Below, piece after piece: positions 15,001 through 27,000 of a stretch of DNA of 64,000 nucleotides. The notes under the pieces were generated by a model that saw only the letters and a list, made by a program, of their open reading frames with translations, searched no databases and was not told the origin of the DNA. The translations under genes were made by a program, and so were the position numbers. Within the stretch, counting starts at the first letter, position 1; each line of letters starts with the position of its first letter. The DNA lies in the NCBI GenBank assembly GCA_903813345.2, contig CAIIXF020000009.1:5884030-5948029 (forward strand), in the 5' to 3' direction. This DNA is from Owenia fusiformis. Its lineage: Eukaryota; Annelida; Polychaeta; Sabellida; Oweniidae.

Positions 15001-18000
15001 TCAGCTAATGTCTGATTGTACTTTCAGTGCATACTGACATTATTCAGCTAATGTCTGATTGTACTTGCAGTGCATACTGACATTATTCAACTTATGTCTG
15101 ATTGTACTTTCTGTGCATACTGACGTTATTCAGCTAATGTCTGATTGTACTTTCAGTGCATACTGACATTATTCAGTTAATGTCTGATTGTACTTTCAGT
15201 GAATATTGGCATTATTCAACTTATGTCTGATTGTACTTTCTGTGCATACTGACATTATTCAACTTATGTCTGATCATACTTTCAGTGAATATTGGCATTA
15301 TTCAACTTATGTCTGATTGTACTTTCTGTGCATACTGACATTATTCAGCTAATGTCTGATTGTACTTTCAGTGCGTACTGACATTATTCAACTTATGTCT
15401 GATCATACTTTCAGTGAATATTGGCATTATTCAACTTATGTCTGATTGTACTTTCTGTGCATACTGACATTATTCAACTAATGTCTGATTGTACTTTCAG
15501 TGCGTACTGACATTATTCAACTTATGTCTGATCATACTTTCAGTGAATATTGGCATTATTCAACTTATGTCTGATTGTACTTTCTGTGCATACTGACATT
15601 ATTCAGCTAATGTCTGATTGTACTTTCAGTGCATACTGACATTATTCAACTTATGTCTGATCATACTTTCAGTGAATATTGACATTATTCAACTAATGTC
15701 TGATTGTACTTTCTGTGCATACTGACATTATTCAGCTAATGTCTGATTGTACTTTCAGTGCATACTGACATTATTCAACTTATGTCTGATCATACTTTCA
15801 GTGAATATTGACATTATTCAACTAATGTCTGATTGTACTTTCAGTGCATACTGACATTATTCAGCTAATGTCTGATTGTACTTTCTGTGCATACTGACAT
15901 TATTCAGCTAATGTCTGATTGTACTTTCAGTGCATACTGACATTATTCAGCTAATGTCTGATCATACTTTCAGTGAATATTGGCATTATTCAACTTATGT
16001 CTGATCATACTTTCAGTGAATATTGGCATTATTCAACTTATGTCTGATTGTACTTTCAGTGCATACTGACATTATTCAACTTATGTCTGATCATACTTTC
16101 AGTGAATATTGGCATTATTCAACTTATGTCTGATTGTACTTTCTGTGCATACTGACATTATTCAGCTAATGTCTGATTGTACTTTCTGTGCATACTGACA
16201 TTATTCAGCTAATGTCTGATTGTACTTTCAGTGCATACTGACATTATTCAACTAATGTCTGATCATACTTTCAGTGAATATTGGCATTATTCAACTTATG
16301 TCTGATTGTACTTTCTGTGCATACTGACATTATTCAGCTAATGTCTGATTGTACTTTCAGTGCATACTGACATTATTCAGCTAATGTCTGATCATACTTT
16401 CAGTGCATACTGACATTATTCAACTTATGTCTGATTGTACTTTCTGTGCATACTGACATTATTCAGCTAATGTCTGATTGTACTTTTAGTGAATATTGGC
16501 ATTTCAACTAAAATCTAATACTTTCAACTCAAGTCATACATTCTCATACTTCCAGTGTATTCCTGACTACCTAGATGGGCTATTGCTACTCATACAAGAG
16601 GGTGGGGCACTCACACCTGAGATGACGGTAAGCAAGCAAATGATATTGTTCATTCCACTGTTGAAACACTCCAGCTTGATTTATCACAGTAAAACCTGTC
16701 TAAATAGAAAACCTTATGTACCTGTGAAAAGTGTTCCACTTGTGAGGTGTTCAACTTATGGAGGTTCATTTAACATTAGTCAGTTGGTCTTGGGACTCTT
16801 GAGAGTGTTCCACTAAAAGAGATGTTCCACTTCTAGAAGTGTTCCTCTTGACAGGTTTCACTGTAGTTCATTAACCTAAGCTACTCTTTCTAAGAGTGAT
16901 AAGTATTGACTCACACTCTTTGAATTAATGAATCAATGGTGCTATTTGCATAATCAGTTGAGTTATGTCTCAGTCAGATTTGATTTATGGCCAGTCTACG
17001 ACGGCTGTAGCTTCCCAAAATTGAGTGAAACTTGCAGCATAAGATAGGGATAAGCCTAAGTACGATGTAGATTTTCTATATTGATTTTGTGAAGCTACAG
17101 CCGTCGTAGAGCAAATGTGACTGAGTGAGGTCCGAGTCTCATCCTTTTATATCACCAATATACATCTGAACTTGCTGAGCCAATCAGAGTCTGTTATTCC
17201 TAAAAAATGGAACATTTTTTCTACAATTTATTGGACTCTCTGATTGATTCAAAGTCTAAGCTGTATAACTTACTTTTTATTCATCCACGGGCCGATCCCA
17301 TGATTCATCCTATAATGAATATAACATACAACCAAATGTGAAAAAATGTTTGTAACTCCATTACCAAGACTCACTCATTCCCATTCATACCACAGTACAT
17401 TCATTTTTGTACAATGTTTTAAATATGCCTTAAAGTCTTTATAACCCTACTATCACACCAAACTAGTTCTCACTGCGTTCTCGAAAACGGGCTTCAACTG
17501 TATACGAACGGACTGGACCTACTAAGAACCGTTTGGGATCTATTTACAAACTTCATCGAACGTACTCGAACAGGTAGATCCTCTAGAACTTAGACAATGC
17601 TCAACATGTTCTTGTGGTCGTCATGTTCTACAATTAGAACGAGTGACAACGTATTAACGACGAGCTGGACGTACTACGAACGGAACCGTCGTACTTTAAT
17701 CCTACTAGGGACGTTTTAACAACGAGTTGAACTGTATGCGGACGTGTTGAGAACGAGGTAGAACTAATTGCAAACGGGTTTAAACTGATTAAGAACGTAT
17801 TTAACACTGCTTATGAACGAGTTAGCAAAAATATAGCTATCACACCAAACAAGTTGCCACTGCGTTCTTCAAAACTGGTTTTAAACTGTGTGCGAACGGA
17901 ATGAACGTAGCTGCAACTTTCTAAGGTCTATTTACGAACTTTATGAACGTTCTCAGACGGGAATGTGATTTTAGAATTAAATTCGATGACGACCATACCG

Positions 18001-21000
18001 TTCTGTAATCAGGTCATGTTGACCTCCTAGACTAAGGGGCGCGTTCTACGACGTTGCACTCTGACGTGGTGCGACCTGAACGAACTGCGAATGAGATGGA
18101 CGTATTGAAGACTGTTTAAGAACGAAGAAGCTAATTATTTCAAACATATTTCTCGACCACAGCCAGATTGAGCCCGTTTGACGACGTTTTCGTAGGACTG
18201 GCAAGAATGGGTAATAACTAGTTTGATGTGATAGGGGGGTAATTTGGAATCTCTGGTTGCAATGTCCTGTTATAAATGTAGTACATGGCTGTATTTTGTA
18301 ATAATAATGACCCTATTTTCAAAATCACTCCATTGAGAGCTACCAAATAATACTGATTATAACATACCTATGATGATGTATAGTGCAAAGTGTACACAAG
18401 ACAGCGGGCCAATATAAGTTTTGAAAAGCCCGCGCCCGCTAACTTTCTGATTGGTCAAGCGCTGGGACTACTTTCCCAACATCCGGGTACTTTTCTTCCT
18501 GCCGATAAACAAAATGGATTTTGCTTTCGATGACGATTTCAATGAATTAATACAACTTTTTGAGGATGATATTGATGCAGTTGAAGACCTGTCTGTTAAA
18601 CGGGATAACTTAAGACATTTTGTAGAACAGCAGGAAAAAGCTAGCACTAAATCTAAAACTAGTTCGGATATAAAAAGATTTTTGGATTTTCTACCTAAAA
18701 ATGAAAAAAGACCCGTAGAAACAGTGAGTAGACTCTAAATATTATCCTATATATTCGGTCCCTGGTAATCAAGAATCTAATTTTTGGACAACATGTACAT
18801 GTTACATTATATCAAGCAGTTCTTACAGATTTTGTCAATTTCTTCCTTCAATTATGTTGCTAAACTTGTTCCCCCGGCCCGGCTACCCCACGGAGATAAG
18901 TGTCTGACCCGGCCCACCAGTCTTTAGGCCCCGTTTAGGCAGTTACTTACAATGTTCTTATATCATTACTTCCAGATGCCGTCAGAAGATCTAGCCATAT
19001 ACATCTCAGATTTTATAGTGAATATTCGCAAATGTGGAGGGACGGAACAATATGAACCCAATACCCTCACATCTTTCGTCCATTCTATTGAACGATATCT
19101 CGGCAAACATGGGTATGAACATTCAATAACACGTGATAAACAGTTCAAACTAGTGCAGGATACTCTTAAAGCAAAAAGGGTGGAACTTCAAAAACTCGGA
19201 AAAGGTCGTAAACCGAATGCTTCGAGCCCATTTTCTCCGGAGGAAATAAATTTACTATGGGAAAAGGGAATCTTGTCTAGTGACAAGCCATGGAATCTTC
19301 AGTTTTCTATGTGGTTTTTTATCACATTGCATTTTGGCTTCAGAGCACGCGATGAACATCGTAAGCTGCAATGGGGGGATATCATACTGTCCACGTCTTC
19401 AGGAGGTGAGGAATATTTGGAGCTGAAAGTTTTTCGTGGTAGTAAGACGCGAGATGGCTCTGTGGAGGATAAAATGGACACACGAAAAACGACACCTAAA
19501 ATCTTTGCTACTGCGACAGATAGATGTCCCATAAAATTTTACAAAGAGTTCCAACGACATAGAATTGTATCGAACAGTAAACCTGATTCGCCATTTTACC
19601 TCACCCCAATCCCTGAGAAGAGACTAGTCAAAACCAATGATTCGTGGTACTATAGCAACGCTATGGGGAAAAACATGCTGTCTACTTTAGCCAAGAAGGC
19701 CTGTGAAATGGCTGGTATTACTACACGTCATACTAATCACGGAGTAAGAAAAACTCTGGTTGAGACAATGACCAAAAACAATGTTGACCGATATGATCAA
19801 ATGCATATTACTGGACACAAAAATCCAAAATCAATAGATGAATACAATAGTGGACTGAACTTGAAGAAACACGAAACTATTTCAAAAGCTCTATCCGTCG
19901 CATCTGGGTCCCTAATGCCCGAAATGTCGGCCCTTGTTCCCTCTGGATCGAATACCACATCAAAGGTCCCTCCAGCAAATGTATACAACAATTGTACTTT
20001 TAATGTGTTTACATCCACCAACACTCAACAAATGATATCCTCAAGCCAAAGTCCACCTATTGGGGCACTAGCTCCAAAATACAGGAGGATTACAATAGCA
20101 GAGAGTGACTCTGATGATGACTTGTAGGCAGGCTACCAAGTCGTGGGAATAGTGACTAATACACATTGATATAATAATGTTTTTTTTGTTAATTAATGTT
20201 TATTGAAAACGTTATTATTGTAACTTTATTGTAGGCTAGCAATTGTGACATGTATACATGTAATACAATGCAATTATGAACATGAACTGAATTGTTTCAA
20301 TAGTTTCAATATTGAATATCATGGTGACCCTTTTAGGTGTAGGATCCTCTTCATAGACTACATGTATTTTTTTTATGTTGGTTGCCCTTATTTCATGTAT
20401 TTCTGAAATTCAGTCACATATAGGGGTTATTAAGTGCAATGGGTTTCCCAGGGAATTCCCTCCGTTTGTCATCGTCTGATGAATCATCATTGACTTTGAT
20501 TTTTACTACTAGTCCGCCAAGAAAATAGTTCCCTCACAAAAAACAGTGCACACACCAATCGTAATTTATTTCACGTAACATTACAAATAAATACATCACA
20601 AATAATTTTATATAAATTTATTGGTGAATCATGTTTATTGATAAATTTGTGTCCAAAGGTTGTTTTCAGTTGATCGGTTAGTTTTATCTCCAGTTGATCG
20701 GTCAGTATTCGCGTAGTAATACATTACGTCATTAGGTCTAAATGACTCGTACATTCTTAGAAGATACAAACATGGGAATCAATCATTATTTCCGAACAAT
20801 TGCTAGTCAATTAAATAAGAAAACAGTACTCTCTGACCAGTCGGCATCACCATAGGTATGTTATAAATCGTTTATGTCACTATCGTTGCACATATGCCCT
20901 CGGTTCTCAGTGATCAATGTCCCTCCCAAGGTCGGGCCATATATCACTGAAAACCTCGGGCATATATGCAACGATAGTGACATAACCTCTAAATAACTAT

Positions 21001-24000
21001 CAGTTCTAGTCAGAGGGCATATTTAGTTTAGATACTGATCTCAGGGTATGAGTTCTCTCAAAGAGGTGAATTGTTTGTGTTCCAGATGGATGTTGCCAGA
21101 TTGGCCGCCCTTCAGCACAGAGCTAGTGGACTTAACAACTTACCTACTGTGTAAGTAATTATCTATTGAGAAATAAATATAAATAAAACATTGTCATGGA
21201 AGTACATGTACATAAACAAAACAATAAAAACAATACACAAGCTGTGTCCATAACAATGTAAGTCATTATCTATTTAGAAATAAATATAAATAAAGCAGGA
21301 AAACATTGTCATGGAAGTACATGTACACAAACCAATCAATGAAAACACTGTACAAGCTTTATCCGTGTAAAGTAGTGCCTAAAAATGTTTTGACAATGTC
21401 TGTTGTACCTGCAGGAAGGATGTGCAGTCCCTACTTCCAGCAGTTATTCCAGACCTGCCCAACATGAAACCACAGCAATGGGTGAATATTGTACATGATA
21501 AACTAGAGGAGACAACAAAGTTTACACCCACTGGGGCCAAGGCTGCTTTCTTGGGTAAGTTCTTTCATGACGTTCAGGTGCATTTTGTCCAATTGAACAA
21601 AGTTTGGGGATATAGAGAAAGCCAACACCCAATCCGTCTTTCTGTCCATACTTCCATTCATCTATCCATCCAAATGTCCATATGTGCATCCATCTATCCA
21701 TCTGTCCATCTGGATGTCTGTATATCCATATGTCCATCCATTCATTCATCAATCCATCCATCCATTCATACATCCAACCACCATCCATCCTTCCATCTAA
21801 CCTACGTCCATCCATCCAACCATCCATCCATCTGTCCGTCCGAATGTCTGTATATCCATATGTCCATCCATGGGCTTTCAACTCTAATTGAAAGCCCATG
21901 GTCCATCTAACCAATAATTCAAATAGTGTTTGCCAAATATTGTTCATTTTATAGATTCATATTCCAAAAGAAGTAAGATATGTGTGGACAATATAATCAC
22001 TGGATTTCAAATTGTGCATTTTGTGTTGTCATTGTCAACTCATAGTATCAAAGGAATCATAAAAAAGCAAAATGGCTATAGAAAAGCCTCATTCACATTT
22101 GCTCAATAGCAGCTGTAAGGCGGATATAGCTTCACAAAATCGATATAGAACATCTACTTCATACTGCTTATCCCTATATGCTGCATATTTTTCTTGATTT
22201 TGGGAAGCTATGTCCGTCATACGGTTGACGTAGGTTAAATGTGACTGAAGCATTATGTACTATCAATTTTAGATATACCAACTATAAATTTCTTTCAGTG
22301 TCATTGAGATATATTTCCAGGGTATATCTCACATTAATGAGTTATGGAATTAACCAAAACATGAAACATGGATTCGGATGAATAATTCGAAGACAATAGC
22401 ATTTATATCCACTCGAATTAACGTCATTTGTGGAATAGTAGGATTATTGGACCATGATCGGATTTCAGCAAGCATTATTAATCTTAATATAAAGGGACTA
22501 ATCTCTTTATCACATAAATATTTGTTTACTCGATAAGATGATGAGATTGAATGTACCCTGTATTATCATCAACTAGGTACACTCTCCTCTTACATTCAAG
22601 ATCATTCCTAACCTTGCTAGCTTTTGCTATATATGGACTACTTGTACATCAAAACATCTCGAATTTATCTCTCTTTAAGAGTGGAGACCAAAGCAAAAAC
22701 TTTTCCAGTAGTGAAGTATACAAGTTAATTTCACTAAATAATATTAATTATGGCTGTAATAATCTGTTTACAAATATCAGAAAATCAGACTTTGTGAAAA
22801 GTATACCGAGACTGCCATATTCCGGCATGCATGTCCTTATTTTTTTGTTATAATTGCTTGGGAATGTTAAATACACATCGCCATAGTAATGCGTAGGCAG
22901 CAAAATCAGTATACATGATCAGGGCCACAATTTATTTGTTTTTTAACCTTCATCCAACATAGCTTTACTATAACACATTCTTCCTCTATATTACATGGAT
23001 GTACCTGAGACTTCATTGTAACATCTGTATGGTATCCTAACACCCCTATGGTAACAATATAACTGTTATTTATATATTTAATATAATTGTGCAAAGATAA
23101 TTGTTACAATGAGACAATTAAATAATTGTAATGGAGAAATGGGAATGCATATTTTTAGTTTTGATATTGATTGGACTTAATGCTTCTTTAAATATAAAAA
23201 TGATACTAATCTATCTAACCAATCATTGAGGAAATCTGATTACTCGATCATCCATTTTTAAATAAAAGATTCACAAAAATCCAATAAAATACAGGGTGAT
23301 CAAGAAGAAAGATCAAAGATATTGCCATTTCAATATAATATATATGTACGTATTACTGAAGGAATGATCTTAAAATTTGATACAGATGTTCCAAAAACAT
23401 AACTGAGTTATTACCAAAAGATATTTGATCACAATAAAAATTACAAATCTTTCCTATGGTTATCCAGATCCTTTCCCCCTTTTCTTGTTTATTTTTTACA
23501 ATCACTGCATATAGAAGAACCATTGTAATATACCATGGCAATATCCTTTGTGAGAAAGGAAATGTGCATGATGAACATCTACCCAAATGTATAAAACCTA
23601 GAAAAAGAAACTTAATTTGCGTGGGAAGGATAATAGATGTCTGAAGGGGATTGTTAAATAATCACTTTTATGAAACAATCATAAATATGATACGACCACT
23701 TTAAATCACCATTTGGAGACAATATTATCTCACAAAATGTCAATCAAATAAATCAACTCATTTTTTTATCAACTCATTTTTTTATTGAGGGATTCTATTT
23801 GTTAGTTTTAATTTTAGTGTCCAATATTTTTTTCTCAGATTGACTAGACAGTATGGTATATACTTTATGACTAGTTAATTGATACAAAATGAAATAATCT
23901 GTCAATAAAATGTCTCTATTGTTTTTCCCTGTATAGTGTATTGCTATGACGATACTATGGTGACCATCTGTTTGCTTTCCCAAGATATTTTTACGATGGA

Positions 24001-27000
24001 TGAAAGACAATAATATTTAATTGTTTAATTGGTCATAAACTCATTAATGTTGGACTTTTATTTCTATCATGAACAAAGTTAAGAGTCTGTAGTCTAATAA
24101 AATGGATCTGTCATGCTGTAAGGTTCCATACTCCCCCAAGGTATACATGTATATGTTTTCTTAATTGGCTTTTCAGTATATACAAAATCTGATATATATT
24201 TGTATGATTTGTATGTGCTGTTTTTCGAAGTAGGATTTATATGCGATTATATATTGTTATTCTTTCTGTACAATCTTGTTGATCATATAATACAAATTTC
24301 CAATTAGTGATTGAATATAATGCAGGGACCTTTAAGGTATAGGAATTTCTCATTAGTATGGGTTAGGTTATGGGGATGCCATTTATCAAAGCATTTTTTA
24401 CAATATTGCAAAATACTTGATAGAACTATTTTATAAAGTGGTAAAATTTCCCTCAACAATTATGGTGAGCACGCCTGTTGTCAGGGGGCTCTGTTAGGCT
24501 TCATTTGATTGCTGTCACGCGGGAAATCTCTGACCTGATGCCTTTTTTCAAAATATATATTTGTAGTAACCTTGAATGATTAACCATTTGTATTCCAGAC
24601 ATCCTATCTAAGTGGTCACTGTACGGGTCAACGTTCTTTTCTTCAAAATACATATTTGTAGTAACCTTGAAATTTATACATGTACAAACCATTTGTATTC
24701 CAGACATCCTATCTAAGTGGTCACTGTACGGGTCAACATTCTTTTCTTTAAAATACATATTTGTAGTAACCTTGAAATATATACATGTACAAACCATTTG
24801 TATTCCAGACATCCTATCTAAGTGGTCACTGTACGGGTCAACATTCTTTTCTTTAAAATACATATTTGTAGTAACCTTGAAATATATACATGTACAAACC
24901 ATTTGTATTCCAGACATTCTTTCAAAGTGGTCACTGTACAGGTCAACATTCTTTTCTTCAAAATACATATTTGCAGTAACCTTGAAATATATACGAGGGG
25001 TGATCCAAAAGTCTTGGACGCCCCGCTCTAACTTTGCTATTTTCTAATATAATTACATGAACCTTTCAGATAATAAAGATCAACATCTTAACAACGTTGT
25101 GTATAGGTTTCAACAGAAAATAATATATTTTAGCTACTTTTCTAAATATATTTTGATACCGGGTCCTTGCCACCCGGAACGGTATTTAAATATAGCAAAT
25201 CACGTAACAACTGTTATAATATGTATTAAAAATTTCCGATTTCTAGTCAGAGTGTCATCTGCCATCATCATCTTCACATATTAAGACCTACTTTTCAACA
25301 TATTTCCACGAATTTGAACACATTTTTCATACCGCTTTACCAATGAATGAAAGACATTTATGAAACCGCTATTGCTTATGTTATACAAATGCTGCTGGAG
25401 TGCCACTCTAAATCTCATCCAATGAGTAAAAAACATTTTCTTTCAACCCTCCATTCAACTTGGAGAAAAGAAAGAAAATCACACGGAGCCATATCTAGAC
25501 TGTATCGTGCATATGATAGCTGCTCAAGGTCAATAATAGTGAAAATATATTGTAGTATTCTTTGTTCCACTTTGATTTCTTTCATGTTCTGCATTTTAGC
25601 AGCCATCTTGGAGCAAAAATGATACCAGAATGAGTGTTGATTGTCTAATGTCATTTTCTTAGAACTTGACATATACGGCCATTATCATATGTGACATTAT
25701 GATTAAAACACAATTAATTGGTTGCCTAGTATCAAAGGAAGTTAACTAACATGCCTTAACATTCAAAATTTAAGGAAAGATAGTGGTCAAGACTTGCTAA
25801 ACATGTCAAATAGCGGCAACATTTAAGGCTGAAAGTTGCCATGTGCGAATACCGTTCTGGGTGGCAGGGTCACTATATTAATAACTATCGAGAAAACTAC
25901 ATAAAATATATCATTTCACCATAAAATTAATACACAAAGTAGTTAGGTTGTTGGTCTTTATTATTGGAAAGTTTAAAGTAATTTTATCAAAAACCAACAA
26001 AATTAGAGCAGGGCGTCCAAGACTTTTGGATCACCCCTCGTACATGTACAAACCATTTGTATTCCAGACATCCTATCTGAGTGGTCATTGAACGGGTCAA
26101 TGTTCTTTTCTTCAAAATACATATTTGTAGTAACCTTGAAATACATGTACAAATCATTTGTATTCCAGACATTCTTTCGAAGTGGTCACTGTACAGGTCA
26201 ACATTCTTTTCTTCAAAATTCATACTGTATTTGTAGTAACCTTGAAATATATACAGGTACAAACCATTTGTATTCCAGACATTCTTTAAAAGTGGTCATT
26301 GTACGGGTCAACATTCTTTTCTTCAAAATACATATTTGTAGTAACCTTGAAATATATACATGTACAAACCATTTGTATTCCAGACATCCTTTCGAAGTGG
26401 TCACTGTACGGGTCAACATTCTTTTCTTCAAAATACATATTTGTAGTAACCTTGAAATATATACATGTACAAACCATTTGTATTCCAGACATCCTTTCGA
26501 AGTGGTCACTGTACGGGTCAACGTTCTTTGCTCTGAAGGCTGTTGGTGATGCAAGAATTCCCTCTCGCTGTCTCTTAGCAATCAACAAGAAAGGAGTCCA
26601 TTTCTTGGATATTATGTCTCATGTGAGTACATTCATTAATGAATGCTTGCTTTCTTGTATAAATAAATAGATGATTTCAGTCTTTTAACACTGAATCATG
26701 TATCATGCCATAATTCATAAAATATGAATTCCATTATGTATATTTACAGCACTTTTCACAGTCAAAATTTGCATACACAGTTGAAAAAATATTTTTCACT
26801 GACCTTCATTTATTAAGGTTCAAAAGATGGGGAAACAAATTTGTTCCTAATTAAGAAAAATCAATTGTTGATGAGCTGTGATTTTGGATTTGCATACATG
26901 TACAAGGCAATTCAAGGCAATTCCTGATGTTCTTCAAAAATAGCTTTTTTAGTATTAACAAATTGAAACACTTCTAGTGGAACACCTCTAGAAGTGGAAG

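Larger units (their letters stand above)
24580..26488 (+). repeat. 105-bp minisatellite made of intron end plus exon n start
   Basis: Acceptor-like 'ttgtattccag' followed by 'acatcctatctaagtggtca' recurs with ag ending at 24598, 24703, 24808, 24913, 26067, 26168, 26278 and 26383, before the true acceptor at 26488. Each unit carries about 45 nt nearly identical to the start of myosin exon n, then about 60 nt of intron. Spacing is 105 bp except 101 and 110 in the middle. It is interrupted by a mariner element (24994-26040). Open frames on both strands across it come from the 35-codon period. Confidence 0.92.

Noticed and set aside
10380-16495. CRISPR-like appearance of regular short repeats
   Set aside because: Units are contiguous variants of one sequence with no unique spacers, in a eukaryotic intron. 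It is a minisatellite.
21522-21947. 141-residue minus frame rich in Trp/Met/Asp
   Set aside because: Complement of the CATC microsatellite plus exon m.
22551-22853. 100-residue open frame in a myosin intron
   Set aside because: AT-rich, no family motif and no plausible splice or promoter context.
24501-24968. Minus-strand repeat protein ([13 protein letters not shown]...)
   Set aside because: Complement of the 105-bp exon-derived array; open only because the period is 35 codons.
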